Below are positions 1 through 9,635 of a stretch of DNA of 64,000 nt, piece after piece. Position numbers and translations under genes: made by a program. Origin of the DNA: Cytophaga aurantiaca DSM 3654 (GTDB lineage: Bacteria > Bacteroidota > Bacteroidia > Cytophagales > Cytophagaceae); the NCBI RefSeq assembly GCF_000379725.1, contig NZ_KB903662.1, positions 176,293-240,292 on the forward strand, given 5' to 3'. Numbering within the stretch: position 1 is the stretch's first letter; each line of letters starts with the position of its first letter. Below the pieces are notes generated by a model. The model was not told the DNA's origin, did not search any database, and saw only the letters and a program-made list of their open reading frames with translations.

Positions 1-946
1 CAGGTAAGATGCGATCATTTAATTCTGCTATTTTATCTTTTACACGGTGTAATACTTCCTTCGGATTTTCTCCTTTACGCATTACAACAATACCTTCAAC
101 TACATCGTCGTTTTCATTTAAGCCTACTTGACCCACACGTGGCATGGAGCTTTCGTGAATGTCTGCAACGTTCTTAACTAAGATTGGATTGTCGCCGGTT
201 TCATCAATAATTATGTTTTCAATATCACTGATGCTGCCGATCAAACCTACACCGCGAACGACATACGCTTGTCCGTTTTTTTCAATAACATCGCCACCAA
301 TGTTTATGTTACTTTGGTTTACGGCTTCAAATACACGCAATGGGGTAATGTCGTATTTTGAAAGCCTGCTTGGATCAACATTTATTTCATATGTTTTTTC
401 CTGTCCGCCGAAAGCTACAAGATCTGCCACACCCGGTACAGACCGAAGCTGTCGATCAATTACCCAGTTTTGTATCGTTAACAGATCGCGGGAATCCCGT
501 TTATCACTTTTTAATGTATATCTGAAAACTTCACCTGTAGGTCCATACGGCGGCTGTACATCCGGAGATACGCCATCAGGCAATGAAACATTTCGTAATT
601 GGTTGTTTACTTGTTGTCTTGCAAAAAAATCTTCAACGTCGTCATCAAAGATGATTTTGATAACAGATAAACCAAACATGGTAATACTTCTGACACTTGT
701 CTTTTTCTGCACCGAGTTCATGGAGATCTCTATCGGTGTTGTAACAAAGCGTTCGATCTCTTCAGCACTACGGCCGTTCCATTCTGTAACAATAATGATC
801 TGCGTGTTGGTTACATCCGGGAACGCTTCAATAGGCATGTTTTTAAATGCTATGACTCCTGAAATAACCAATACACCGATCCAGAAAAACGTGAACGGTT
901 TATGAACTAAAGAAAAGGCGATGATATTTTTGATAAACTTGTTCAT
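1..946 (-). CDS. Heavy-metal-type RND efflux permease (CzcA/CusA family), 3' part outside window
   Basis: This is the N-terminal 315 codons of an inner-membrane proton-driven pump. The protein begins MNKFIKNIIAF, has a first membrane helix at about residues 17-36, and then shows the HME-RND signature EAFPDVTN followed by EEIERFVTTPIE. The reading frame is open to the left edge, so the C-terminal two thirds, including the TM4 proton-relay motif, cannot be seen. The ATG lies 3 bases after the stop of the adaptor gene, so permease, adaptor and TolC-like channel form one operon. By family, such tripartite pumps export Cu/Ag or Zn/Co/Cd across both membranes. Which metal is exported cannot be read from this part. 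Confidence 0.9.
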   Translation of the reverse strand, partial: MNKFIKNIIAFSLVHKPFTFFWIGVLVISGVIAFKNMPIEAFPDVTNTQIIIVTEWNGRSAEEIERFVTTPIEISMNSVQKKTSVRSITMFGLSVIKIIFDDDVEDFFARQQVNNQLRNVSLPDGVSPDVQPPYGPTGEVFRYTLKSDKRDSRDLLTIQNWVIDRQLRSVPGVADLVAFGGQEKTYEINVDPSRLSKYDITPLRVFEAVNQSNINIGGDVIEKNGQAYVVRGVGLIGSISDIENIIIDETGDNPILVKNVADIHESSMPRVGQVGLNENDDVVEGIVVMRKGENPKEVLHRVKDKIAELNDRILP

Positions 947-949
947 TGC

Positions 950-2029
950 TTAATCATTTAGTGCATCGTAGATCAATAATTGATTTTCAGTGATTACTTT
1001 TTCTCCGATTTCAATACCCGAAGAAATGTAGGTAATGTCGCCCACTTGTCTGAAAAATTCTACCTGTCTTGTTTCAATATTATTTCTGTCTTTGAAGATG
1101 AGAACGAAGCTTTTACTCTTATCGAAAATCACAGCGCTGGAAGGTACTGCGATCATCGTGTCTGGCTCGAAATAGGATAAATTAATTGTTGCACGCATTT
1201 CAGGTTTCAATAGATAATCGTGGTTCTCTAATTTTATCAATACTTTCATTGCTTTCGTTTCCGGGTCAATGATGTTGAAGATTTTATCTACCTTTCCGTA
1301 GAATTTTTTATCCGGATAGCTTAACGTACTTACGGCAGCGTCAATTCCTAATTTTACCAGATTGATATCGCTTTCGTTTACATTTGCAATTGCCCACACG
1401 TTATCAATTTCTGCAATATCAAAAATGTTATCGCTTCGGTCGTTACGTAACAACATGTTTTGATTTATTTTCTTCTGAATAATAAATCCATCTAAAGGAG
1501 AACGAACATCAAATGTTGCTCCGTCTTTTATATTATAGATGTTGTATGTTTCCTGAATACGGTGCAACTGCGATTGAGCCTTGTCCAACTGGCTTTTTGC
1601 TTCAAGTACTTCACGTTCCGTACTTAGTTTTCCTTCGTATAGTTCCTGCGCTACCTTTACATTATTTTTAGCAACAACAACATCGTTCTTCGCATCTTCT
1701 AATTCTTTTTCAAATCCAGCAACTTCAGTGCTTCGGATGCTGGCAAGCAGTTGACCTTTTTTTACATAGTCACCTAATTCTACATATACCTTTGTTACGT
1801 TCCCACCTACAATAGGAAACACCTCGATCATTTTATTATTATCGGCAGTTATTTTTCCATAGAAACTCAGTTCCATTTTTAATGGAAGTTCTTTAGCAAA
1901 TTCTGTTTTTGTTGAAGCATACATTTTATCACTTAAAACGAATGTTTCTTTGAATTCTTCTGCAGGTTTTTCGCTTTTGCAAGCAGCGGCACATGCTGTA
2001 ATAAGAAGAGATATGATTAACGGGCGCAT
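950..2029 (-). CDS. RND efflux periplasmic adaptor lipoprotein (HlyD/CusB-like)
   Basis: The membrane-fusion protein (359 aa) bridges the permease to the outer-membrane channel. I chose the ATG at 2029 (MRPLIISLLITAC) rather than the upstream in-frame ATG at 2086. The later start gives a short signal peptide with a lipobox ending at Cys13 and begins 2 bases after the stop of the TolC-like gene. The domain order is the usual one: a barrel/lipoyl half (GGNVTKVYVELGDYVKKGQLL), a long alpha-hairpin rich in E/K/A (about 105-170), the second lipoyl half (VRSPLDGFI), then the beta-barrel. No His/Met-rich metal-binding tail is visible. Confidence 0.9.
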   Translation of the reverse strand: MRPLIISLLITACAAACKSEKPAEEFKETFVLSDKMYASTKTEFAKELPLKMELSFYGKITADNNKMIEVFPIVGGNVTKVYVELGDYVKKGQLLASIRSTEVAGFEKELEDAKNDVVVAKNNVKVAQELYEGKLSTEREVLEAKSQLDKAQSQLHRIQETYNIYNIKDGATFDVRSPLDGFIIQKKINQNMLLRNDRSDNIFDIAEIDNVWAIANVNESDINLVKLGIDAAVSTLSYPDKKFYGKVDKIFNIIDPETKAMKVLIKLENHDYLLKPEMRATINLSYFEPDTMIAVPSSAVIFDKSKSFVLIFKDRNNIETRQVEFFRQVGDITYISSGIEIGEKVITENQLLIYDALND

Positions 2030-2031
2030 AC

Positions 2032-3276
2032 TTAGAAAATTTCTTTGTTTGTTATATAGTTCAAGCGAATACTTGCCATGATCCATGATTTTTTTACTTC
2101 ACTCACATAAATATGTGTTTGATTAAAGCTTTCCATAAAATCGGTAAACTCCAGCAACGAAATATTTCTTCGTTCGAAATTGTGCAGCATACCAACATAG
2201 ACAATGTCCATGTTTTCACTTACAGATTTGTTGATCGTTTCTAATTGATTTTTTTGATGCAGCCACAATCTCCACAACATATCTACTTTGCTTTCCAGCT
2301 GCATGCGTTCATATTCTTTATGCACACTTGCCTGCCTGGCTTGTGCAGTTGCAAGCTGAATATTTCCCCTGTTTTTATTCCATAAGGGAAGAGGTATACC
2401 TAATGTAAAATCGATTTGATTTTGAAATGCTCCACCACGCTGATCATACGCTACGCCGGCTGTTAAGTCCGGCACAGCAAGAGACTTTTGCCATTTCAGA
2501 TAAATCTCCTGACTTTGGGAAACTTTCAATGCTGTTAGGTATTCTAAGTTGTTTGCTAACGCAACAGTTACTAAACTATCTTTTGTAATGGTTTTATTTT
2601 CATACTTCAAGATCAGTTGTTCTTCATTTACAAGCGGAATGATCGGTTCAAGTATTCCCGTAATAAGTGCAATGGTTTGTTGCTCCTCAATAATATTGGC
2701 ATCCAGTATATTTTTTTCTTTTTTTAGATTCAATACCAACGACTGAAGACGAACAACATCCTTTAGCGGCACGTTTCCTTTCTCAGCCTGAATTTCATAG
2801 TTGCTAAGCAACGTGTCCAACTTATTAATCTGACCTTCGATAGTCGCAGCTTTTTCTTGGTCGTAGTAAATTGTGTAGAAAGTTTGCGCCAGTTCGAATC
2901 GTAAGTTTCGGATTAGTTGTTCAAATTGCAGTTCTGCAATTGCTACGTTCGTTTTTGCAAAATCTACTTCGTTTCTTTTTTTACCACCCATATAAATGAG
3001 TTGTTGAATGGAAGCTGCTTTTTGACCGGCAGTTCCCATATCAAAAAAGTTCTTGTCTTGCGGGTTATAGGCATTCGCTTCAACAAGCAAATACGGTTGA
3101 TCCCATATTTTAGCTTGAATGACCGCAGCCTGTGATGCCGAGATATTGTATTGTTCTGCAATCAGGAGCAGGTTATTCTTTTGCATTTGCTGCTCGGCTT
3201 CAGCAAGCGTTGTGGGCTTCTGAGCTATAGCAATCATGCAATTCACGAACAACAAAAAGAAAGCTGAATACTTCAT
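2032..3276 (-). CDS. TolC-family outer-membrane channel of the heavy-metal RND pump (CusC/CzcC-like)
   Basis: The protein (414 aa) has a Sec signal peptide (MKYSAFFLLFVNCMIAIA) followed by the long amphipathic helices of the outer-membrane efflux protein family. Typical stretches are LAEAEQQMQKNN near the N-terminus and GIPLPLWNKNRGNI in the second half. It is the first gene of the efflux operon and lies about 80 bases downstream of the histidine kinase gene. That gap contains three phased TTAAGG repeats that may be the operator for the adjacent response regulator. It would form the outer-membrane exit duct for the pump at 1-946. Confidence 0.9.
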   Translation of the reverse strand: MKYSAFFLLFVNCMIAIAQKPTTLAEAEQQMQKNNLLLIAEQYNISASQAAVIQAKIWDQPYLLVEANAYNPQDKNFFDMGTAGQKAASIQQLIYMGGKKRNEVDFAKTNVAIAELQFEQLIRNLRFELAQTFYTIYYDQEKAATIEGQINKLDTLLSNYEIQAEKGNVPLKDVVRLQSLVLNLKKEKNILDANIIEEQQTIALITGILEPIIPLVNEEQLILKYENKTITKDSLVTVALANNLEYLTALKVSQSQEIYLKWQKSLAVPDLTAGVAYDQRGGAFQNQIDFTLGIPLPLWNKNRGNIQLATAQARQASVHKEYERMQLESKVDMLWRLWLHQKNQLETINKSVSENMDIVYVGMLHNFERRNISLLEFTDFMESFNQTHIYVSEVKKSWIMASIRLNYITNKEIF

Positions 3277-3330
3277 TTTGGTTATGAGTTATTAATTGGA
3301 CGTAAATATGTAATAAGGGTCTTTAATACA

Positions 3331-3360
3331 CCTTAAGTTCGACCTTAAAAATACCTTAAA
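3331..3360 (-). promoter_or_regulatory. Putative response-regulator operator: three direct TTAAGG repeats
   Basis: On the plus strand CCTTAA starts at 3331, 3343 and 3354, so the spacings are 12 and 11 bases, about one helical turn. On the minus strand these read TTAAGG and lie 55-85 bases before the start of the TolC-like gene. The third copy overlaps the stop codon of the kinase gene. OmpR/PhoB-type regulators commonly bind head-to-tail repeats with 10-11 base spacing, and one is encoded just upstream (4724-5407). The assignment is an inference. Confidence 0.5.
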
Positions 3361-4720
3361 GCGGAAAAGTAATGCTGAAAATGTTGATGTTAGAGTCGAT
3401 TGCCTGATAGCTTATTGCGGCATTGTGTTGTGCTAAAATTCGTTGTACAATTTTTAGTCCCAAACCCAAACCGGATTTATTTTTTGAGTTTTCACCTCGC
3501 ATGAACGACTCAAATAAATTTACCTGCTCGTTCTCAAGCACCGTCTGTCCGGTATTTGAGAACGATGCAATCAATGTATGTTCGGCAGAAGTAATAGTAA
3601 TAGAAACTGTTTTATTGTCGGAGTATTTGTAAGCGTTTTTGATCAGATTGGTAAAGGCAATCTCAAGCAATGATTTATTGCCTTTGATCTCTAATGTATT
3701 GTCTTCTGAATCTGAATGTATAATATCCAGTTGCAATTTAATATCCGGATATACAACGCTTAATTTTTCTGCAGACTCAAATATCAATTCGTCTATGCGG
3801 CAGAGTTCGTTTCCAACCGAAGTAGAACTTTCGATTTTGGAAAGTAGTAGGAGAGAGGATATCAGATCGGATATCTGATTGACATCTGTTAAAATATTTT
3901 TTAAATAAGCATTTTCAATGCCTGCTGCATCGGTGTCGATGATCTTATTTTCAACCTGAGACATGATACGTGCTATAGGTGTACGCAATTCATGCGAGGC
4001 ATGTGCAGTAAATTCTTTTTGTTTTTGATAAGAGATATCGATTCGTTGCAGCATTTGATTGAATTCATTTGCCAACAGGTCAATTTCGTCTTTTTTATTT
4101 TTTACCGGAATTCGTGTATTTAAATTGTTCTCGTTAATACCTTTGAGTGTTTGATAAAAAACATCTACCGGCAATAATAAGCGTTGAACTACATAGGTTG
4201 TAATGAACCAGCAGAGGACTGTAAAAACAACATACGTACCTATTAAGATATATAACAAATATTTTAGCTTTCTCTTTCCTACTGTATCTGATGCGGAGAT
4301 CAACGCATAATAATCACGGGCATTGGTGTCATCATAAAAAATCCCAAAGACTTCCTGTTCTTGTTCTTTTCTATAAAAATGTTTGTGGGTTTTTAAATAG
4401 GTAAGATCTGTTTTGTCCCATTGAATCTTTGTGTCATCCAGACTGCTGTATATCAGATTCGAATTGGAATCAAAAATCAAAACCTTTTCATTGTATAATT
4501 TATGAATGCTGTTCTGGTCAATGATCTTTAATAAATGCTGATCAATTTCTTCCACTTCAACCAAAAGCTTTATCGTTGAAACTGCTTTTTCTTCAAGGCG
4601 TGTTTCAAATTCTTCCTGTCTGAAATCTGCAAATAAAATATAGACTACTGTTCCCGAGATCGCAAAGATTCCCGTGAAAAGGAGCGAAACAATAAACGAT
4701 ATTTTATTTTTTAAATTCAT
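3356..4720 (-). CDS. Two-component sensor histidine kinase
   Basis: The protein (454 aa) has TM1 at about 8-30, a roughly 120-residue periplasmic sensor region, TM2 at about 154-175 and a HAMP linker to about 230. A HisKA box (ASHELRTPIAR) carries the phospho-acceptor His243, and the HATPase domain has the N box (NLIKNAYKYS) and a glycine-rich box (GLGLGLKI). It starts 3 bases after the stop of the response regulator, so they form a pair. The sensor region has no clear Cys/His metal site. Location directly upstream of a heavy-metal RND operon suggests a CusS-like role, which is inferred from context only. Confidence 0.92.
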   Translation of the reverse strand: MNLKNKISFIVSLLFTGIFAISGTVVYILFADFRQEEFETRLEEKAVSTIKLLVEVEEIDQHLLKIIDQNSIHKLYNEKVLIFDSNSNLIYSSLDDTKIQWDKTDLTYLKTHKHFYRKEQEQEVFGIFYDDTNARDYYALISASDTVGKRKLKYLLYILIGTYVVFTVLCWFITTYVVQRLLLPVDVFYQTLKGINENNLNTRIPVKNKKDEIDLLANEFNQMLQRIDISYQKQKEFTAHASHELRTPIARIMSQVENKIIDTDAAGIENAYLKNILTDVNQISDLISSLLLLSKIESSTSVGNELCRIDELIFESAEKLSVVYPDIKLQLDIIHSDSEDNTLEIKGNKSLLEIAFTNLIKNAYKYSDNKTVSITITSAEHTLIASFSNTGQTVLENEQVNLFESFMRGENSKNKSGLGLGLKIVQRILAQHNAAISYQAIDSNINIFSITFPL

Positions 4721-4723
4721 ATT

Positions 4724-5407
4724 CTATACTTCTACTTTTAAGTAATAGCCGTAACCTACTTTTGTATGAATTAATTTTACTTCGTGGTTTTTATCTATTT
4801 TTTTGCGTAAAAAATTAATATAAACTTCTATCGTATTTTGATTTGTTTCAATGTGATAATCCCAGAGATCGTCTGCTATTTTATTTTTGGATATCACTTT
4901 GCCATCTGCTTGTGCAAGCAAGGTCAAGAGTTTAAACTCTTTTGGACTCAAATTAATTTCTGTTTCATTGCGGAAGACTTTCATTTCTGATACATTGATC
5001 ACCAGATCTGCAATGGATATTTCTGTATTTTTTGATTGCGGAATTTCTTTTCGTCTCAGCAGTGATTTTATACGCACCAGCATTTCATCGAAATGGAATG
5101 GTTTAACTAAATAGTCATCCGCACCATTATTAAATGCAGTTACTTTGTCGTCTACTTCACTGAATGCAGTAAGCATAAGAATTGGAACCATGGTATCCGT
5201 TTCTCTTAAGTTCTTGCAGACTTCCAATCCGTTTATGCCCGGCACATTGATATCTAAGATCACCAGGTCTGGCTTGTTCAATTTGAATTGCTTTAATACC
5301 AGCGAACCATCGTAGACACAATTACATTCAAAATCATGTTTGCTAAGGAAGTTTTTAATTTCCTTAGAGAGAATGGGATCGTCTTCTAAGATAAGTATGT
5401 TGGACAT
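4724..5407 (-). CDS. OmpR/PhoB-family response regulator
   Basis: The protein (227 aa) has an N-terminal receiver domain with acidic pocket E8/D9/D10, phospho-acceptor Asp52 (LVILDINVPG), Thr80 and Lys102 (DDYLVKPF). A C-terminal winged helix follows, with the motif LSPKEFKLLTLL and the closing VGYGYYL typical of the OmpR subclass. It is the first gene of a regulator-kinase pair that runs into the RND operon. The phased repeats at 3331-3360 are the best candidate binding site. Length and domains are normal for the family. Confidence 0.95.
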   Translation of the reverse strand: MSNILILEDDPILSKEIKNFLSKHDFECNCVYDGSLVLKQFKLNKPDLVILDINVPGINGLEVCKNLRETDTMVPILMLTAFSEVDDKVTAFNNGADDYLVKPFHFDEMLVRIKSLLRRKEIPQSKNTEISIADLVINVSEMKVFRNETEINLSPKEFKLLTLLAQADGKVISKNKIADDLWDYHIETNQNTIEVYINFLRKKIDKNHEVKLIHTKVGYGYYLKVEV

Positions 5408-5628
5408 ACTGGATAAGTCAATATAGTTAGCGGATTAAAAGTACCTAAATATACATTATATTCTATGGATATTTCAAAATGCCAGTTTATAGCTATTTTC
5501 GAATGTCGTTTATTGATGATTCTTCAATTCAAAACGAATTTTCTGTGTCTATAGATATTCAGGAGAAAAAAACCATTAGAATAAAATAAAGATTATATTT
5601 CCGAAATAAAATTAAAATGTATCAGATT

Positions 5629-6060
5629 ATGAAACACCTATTAATAATAACGCTATTATGTTTTATTAGCTTTAACCTATTTGCTCAAAATAAAGTATTA
5701 AAAGATGTTGCTGAAACACAAGAGATGTCAAAAAAAATTGTGCAACTTTTTAAAGAAGATAAAATTTCTAAACTTTTTTCAGAAATGAAGCCTTATTGGC
5801 CTATGCCTCAAAATGAAATGGATGTCACGGAACAGAAAACAATAAGCCAACTTAATTTAATTAAAGATAGATTTGGAAAAGCTTTTGGTTATACCAAGGT
5901 TAAAAATGAAGTCATTGGAGATTTTGCAATTAGAGAAACATATATTGTTCAATATGAAAACTCAGCAATCAGAGTCATTCTAACGTATTATAAAAATGAG
6001 TCAGGCTGGATTATTAATGCGTTTAAATGGGATGATTCTTTTCCGTTGGAATTTCGCTAA
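5629..6060 (+). CDS. Small secreted protein of unknown function
   Basis: I prefer the ATG at 5629 (MKHLLIITLLCFISFNLFAQ) over 5617, because it gives a compact signal peptide ending at AQ. The mature part is about 123 residues. It has a helical beginning (QEMSKKIVQLFKE) and a beta-rich end (IRVILTYYKNESGWIINAFKW). This layout resembles NTF2-like or DUF3887-type domains, but I do not recognise a specific family. It stands alone between the divergent regulator gene and lysS and is followed by a clear hairpin. Confidence 0.75.
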   Translation: MKHLLIITLLCFISFNLFAQNKVLKDVAETQEMSKKIVQLFKEDKISKLFSEMKPYWPMPQNEMDVTEQKTISQLNLIKDRFGKAFGYTKVKNEVIGDFAIRETYIVQYENSAIRVILTYYKNESGWIINAFKWDDSFPLEFR

Positions 6061-6080
6061 TGTTTTTTCGCGTCGCATTT

Positions 6081-6116
6081 ATACAGAAAGGATGTTAATT
6101 CTTGTCCTTTCTGTAT
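6081..6116. terminator. Hairpin after the small secreted protein
   Basis: Perfect 12-base arms (ATACAGAAAGGA and its complement) enclose a 12-base loop, 21 bases after the stop at 6060. There is no long T-run after the stem on the plus strand, so it may be a weak terminator. Confidence 0.5.
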
Positions 6117-6310
6117 ATCTATAAAGCTTCTGAAGCTAATATTTTTTCTTTTTCTAAATTAAAATCAGCTCAACCGTATTTATTAGATTTATAAAGTGGA
6201 TTGGAATGTTTTGCAACTATCTCATTTTTAATTCATTCACTTGCATTAATCAAAATTCATATTTCCCTTAAAAATGCTTAATTTTAAGATTCTATTATAA
6301 TACGAAAGAC

Positions 6311-8038
6311 ATGCAATTGAGTGAACAAGAGCTGGTACGTCGCCAGGAACGTGAAGAGTTATTGAAAATGGGTATAGAACCGTACCCTGCTGAACTTTTT
6401 CCTATTAATGTTTCAACAAAAGATATTCATCAGAATTACGAAAAGACGAAGACAGATTATAAAGATATTTCCATTGCCGGTCGTGTGATGAGCCGCCGTA
6501 TCATGGGGAATGCATCTTTCGTTGAGATACAGGATTCAAGCGGAAGAATTCAGGCATACTTCAGAAGAGATGACCTTTGTCCGGATGAAGACAAAACGCT
6601 ATACAATACCGTATTTAAAAAATTAGTTGGTATTGGAGACATTATTGGTATTCAGGGCTACGTGTTTACAACACAAACCGGTGAAATTACGATACATGTT
6701 ACTTCATTTAAAATATTAACTAAAGCACTGCGTCCATTGCCAATGCCTAAAGAGGCGGTTGATGAAAACGGAGAGAAAAAAATATTTGATGCATTCACCG
6801 ATCCGGAACAACGTTACCGTATGCGTTACGTGGATCTGATCGTAAACCCGCATGTGCGTGAAGCATTCATCAAACGTACACGTTTGGTGAACACGATGCG
6901 CGACTATTTGAACAACAAAGGATATTTAGAAGTAGAGACTCCGATCCTGCAACCTTTGTATGGTGGTGCAGCAGCACGTCCGTTCAAGACACACCACAAC
7001 ACATTAGACATGCCGTTGTATTTGCGTATCGCAAATGAATTGTATCTGAAACGTTTGATCGTTGGTGGTTTTGATGGAGTATATGAATTCTCAAAAGATT
7101 TCCGTAACGAAGGTATGTCTCGTTTCCACAATCCGGAATTTACACAAGTAGAATTGTATGTTGCATACAAAGATTACTACTGGATGATGGATCTGGTAGA
7201 AGAAATGGTAGAAAAAGTTGCTATTGCATTACACGGAACTACAGAAGTACAGGTTGGTCAGAACACGATCAGCTTCCAGAGACCATGGAAACGTTTCACC
7301 ATGTTTGAAGCAATCGAACATTATACAGGCATTAACATTGGTGAAATGGATGAAACGCAATTGCGTGCAACGTGTAAGTCATTGAATGTAGATGTAGACG
7401 ATTCAATGGGTAAAGGTAAATTGATTGATGAGATCTTTGGTGCGAAGTGTGAGCCTTTATTGATACAGCCTACATTCATTACAGATTATCCGGTTGAGAT
7501 GTCGCCGTTGGCGAAGAAGCATAGAGATAAGCCAGGTCTGGTTGAACGTTTTGAAGCAATTTGCAACGGTAAAGAAATATGTAATTCATTCTCTGAATTG
7601 AACGATCCGATCGATCAACGTCAGCGTTTTGAAGAGCAATTGGAATTGGGCAAACGCGGCGATAGCGAAAGTATGGTATTGGACGAAGATTTTCTTCGTG
7701 CACTTGAATACGGTATGCCGCCTACAGCGGGCCTTGGTATTGGTATAGATCGTTTGGCAATGGTTATGACGAACTCTGCATCCATTCAGGATGTATTGTT
7801 CTTCCCGCAAATGAGACCGGAAGTAGGTTCAGGAGGAACTTCTTCAAATGGCTTTGAAGGCGTTGATATCCGTGAAGAACTCGTTCCGTTGATCGAGAAG
7901 TTAGGTATCTCCAGCGTGGAACAACTTAAAAAAGCAAACCCGAATAAATTGTTTAACGACTTATGCGGCTTACGTAAAAAAATGAAACTTGAGATTGCAA
8001 ATCCTACAGCCGATGAAGTGAAGGGCTGGCTGAACTAG
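6311..8038 (+). CDS. lysS: Lysyl-tRNA synthetase (class II)
   Basis: This cytoplasmic enzyme (575 aa) charges tRNA-Lys. An N-terminal OB-fold anticodon-binding domain (about 55-150) precedes the class II core. The core has motif 2 near residue 266 ([14 protein letters not shown]) and motif 3 near 474 ([11 protein letters not shown]). A C-terminal extension of about 60 residues after the core ([20 protein letters not shown]) resembles a small helical add-on, and it makes the protein longer than the roughly 500 aa E. coli enzyme. The gene is monocistronic and followed by a strong inverted repeat. Confidence 0.97.
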   Translation: MQLSEQELVRRQEREELLKMGIEPYPAELFPINVSTKDIHQNYEKTKTDYKDISIAGRVMSRRIMGNASFVEIQDSSGRIQAYFRRDDLCPDEDKTLYNTVFKKLVGIGDIIGIQGYVFTTQTGEITIHVTSFKILTKALRPLPMPKEAVDENGEKKIFDAFTDPEQRYRMRYVDLIVNPHVREAFIKRTRLVNTMRDYLNNKGYLEVETPILQPLYGGAAARPFKTHHNTLDMPLYLRIANELYLKRLIVGGFDGVYEFSKDFRNEGMSRFHNPEFTQVELYVAYKDYYWMMDLVEEMVEKVAIALHGTTEVQVGQNTISFQRPWKRFTMFEAIEHYTGINIGEMDETQLRATCKSLNVDVDDSMGKGKLIDEIFGAKCEPLLIQPTFITDYPVEMSPLAKKHRDKPGLVERFEAICNGKEICNSFSELNDPIDQRQRFEEQLELGKRGDSESMVLDEDFLRALEYGMPPTAGLGIGIDRLAMVMTNSASIQDVLFFPQMRPEVGSGGTSSNGFEGVDIREELVPLIEKLGISSVEQLKKANPNKLFNDLCGLRKKMKLEIANPTADEVKGWLN

Positions 8039-8050
8039 TGGTCAGTAGAC
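8036..8050 (+). repeat. Copy of the dispersed CAGTGGTCAGTA family
   Basis: The sequence TAGTGGTCAGTAGAC begins at the lysS stop codon. It shares its core with the copies near 16405, 17944, 18120, 30760, 51963 and 52143. Confidence 0.6.
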
Positions 8051-8057
8051 AATAAAA

Positions 8058-8117
8058 AGGAATTAAAAAGCGAAAGGCTTCAGATAGATATCTGAAGCCT
8101 TTCGCTTTTTAATTCCT
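8058..8117. terminator. Long perfect inverted repeat after lysS
   Basis: Arms of 29 bases (8058-8086 and 8089-8117) are perfectly complementary around a 2-base centre. The outer stem contains A/T tracts on both sides, so it can work as an intrinsic terminator. It is unusually long for a terminator. Confidence 0.75.
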
Positions 8118-8268
8118 GTAAAATATAATTAATTTTTATCGACTATGTATGTAAGCCTCTCTTTACATAGTACTCTTAAATTTATAGTTTTCATTTCTAT
8201 CGTATAGAACCTAGTAACTAATTTTTTCCTATGTAACTCTTGTTACAAACTTTGGCAATCGGGTAGTA

Positions 8269-8276
8269 TACTTTTG
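8269..8276 (+). promoter_or_regulatory. Candidate Bacteroidetes -7 element before the second RND operon
   Basis: TACTTTTG matches the TAnnTTTG consensus and lies 20 bases before the ATG at 8297. A TTTGG at 8251 is too close to be an ideal -33 box, so only the -7 element is well supported. Confidence 0.45.
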
Positions 8277-8296
8277 TATGGTAAAACAAATATACT

Positions 8297-9616
8297 ATGT
8301 CAAAGAAATATTTATTACTTGTCTTATTGCTTGTACAGATGAGCGACATTTTGGCTCAACAGCGACCTGTTGAGCCTCTTCAATTAGCTGACGCGCTAGC
8401 CGATGCTTTAGAATACAATCAATCTATTGCTCAGGCTTCATTAGACCAAGATATTGCCAAGTCGCAATATGGTTCGAGTACAGCAGCATTTCTACCTCAA
8501 GTAAATCTATCCTATACCTCAACGCTTACCAATAACCCATTAATGGTCTTTGGTAATAAGATGGTGCAAGGAGTTGTTACTCAAAATGATTTTAATCCAG
8601 TGTTATTAAATAACCCTAGTGATTATCAAAATCATAATGCCATGGTTTCGATCGTTCAGCCAATTTTAAATCCTGATATTTTATTTCAACGCAGAGCTGC
8701 TCAAATGCAACAAGAAGTGTATGGCTTTAAAAAAGAACATACGAAGGCTTATGTAAGCTTTGAAGTTAAGAAAACATATTACCAATTGCTGTTGAATTAT
8801 AATGCATTAGGAGTGTTGCAAAATGTTTTAAAAACTACCGAAGAAGCATATAAAACAGTCTCCAATTTTTACCAACAAGGTTTGGTATCGAAGGCAGATG
8901 TTTTAAATGCACAGGTCTTTAAATCAAGCATTGAAAGTCAGCTTCTAGAAACACAGAACTCTATCGATGGGCTTTCGGATCAATTAAGCTTATTAATGAA
9001 TAAAGAACCTAAAACAAATTATACTGTTCAAGTTGATAGCAGTTATACAACTACATTGGATTTAAATTCTTTTCAATACAATGAAAAACGTGCAGATTTT
9101 ATGGCATACAACAAAGCTGTTGAATCCTATAATAAAATGATACAGGCTAGCAAATTCGGAATCAGTCCGCGTTTAAATGCATTTGGAAATTATCAAGCCA
9201 ACTCCAACACATTTGGATTTGGCAATGGGTCATACTTTATCGGTTTGCAAGTTTCTATGGATGTATTTAAAGGCTTAACCAATTATCATCAGGTTGCTAC
9301 TCAAACCTATCAACGAAATAAAATGATGCTGGAATTGAAAACGCAGCAGATACAAACACAAGTAGATATTGAAAAATCTAAACGTGACTTACATGATATA
9401 CAGTTGCGTATGCAGCAAACCAATACCTCCATTGAGCAAGCTAAAGAAGCATTGAAGCTTACCCAGGAAAGGTATAATGAGGGATTGGTAAAGACAACAG
9501 ATTTACTTACGAGTCAAAATTTGCTTGCTCAACAGGAACTAGCACTTTCCAAACTTTACTTTGAATACAATGTCACGATTTCTTATCTGACATTCTTAAC
9601 CAATCAAAATCAATAA
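8297..9616 (+). CDS. TolC-family outer-membrane channel of the second RND pump
   Basis: The protein (439 aa) has a signal peptide (MSKKYLLLVLLLVQMSDILAQ) and the two-repeat outer-membrane efflux protein architecture. The repeats are seen as LADALADALEYNQSI near the start and ALKLTQERYNEGLVKTTDLL near the end. It is the first gene of an operon with the adaptor (gap 19 bases), the RND permease (gap 9 bases) and a DUF2892 protein. It differs clearly from the TolC-like protein at 2032-3276, so the two pumps are not recent duplicates. Confidence 0.92.
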   Translation: MSKKYLLLVLLLVQMSDILAQQRPVEPLQLADALADALEYNQSIAQASLDQDIAKSQYGSSTAAFLPQVNLSYTSTLTNNPLMVFGNKMVQGVVTQNDFNPVLLNNPSDYQNHNAMVSIVQPILNPDILFQRRAAQMQQEVYGFKKEHTKAYVSFEVKKTYYQLLLNYNALGVLQNVLKTTEEAYKTVSNFYQQGLVSKADVLNAQVFKSSIESQLLETQNSIDGLSDQLSLLMNKEPKTNYTVQVDSSYTTTLDLNSFQYNEKRADFMAYNKAVESYNKMIQASKFGISPRLNAFGNYQANSNTFGFGNGSYFIGLQVSMDVFKGLTNYHQVATQTYQRNKMMLELKTQQIQTQVDIEKSKRDLHDIQLRMQQTNTSIEQAKEALKLTQERYNEGLVKTTDLLTSQNLLAQQELALSKLYFEYNVTISYLTFLTNQNQ

Positions 9617-9635
9617 TTTCTTAACTACATACGAA

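Noticed and set aside
159..905. Long plus-strand open frame (248 codons) at the left end
   Set aside because: It is the antisense shadow of the heavy-metal RND permease, whose minus-strand translation has clear family motifs.
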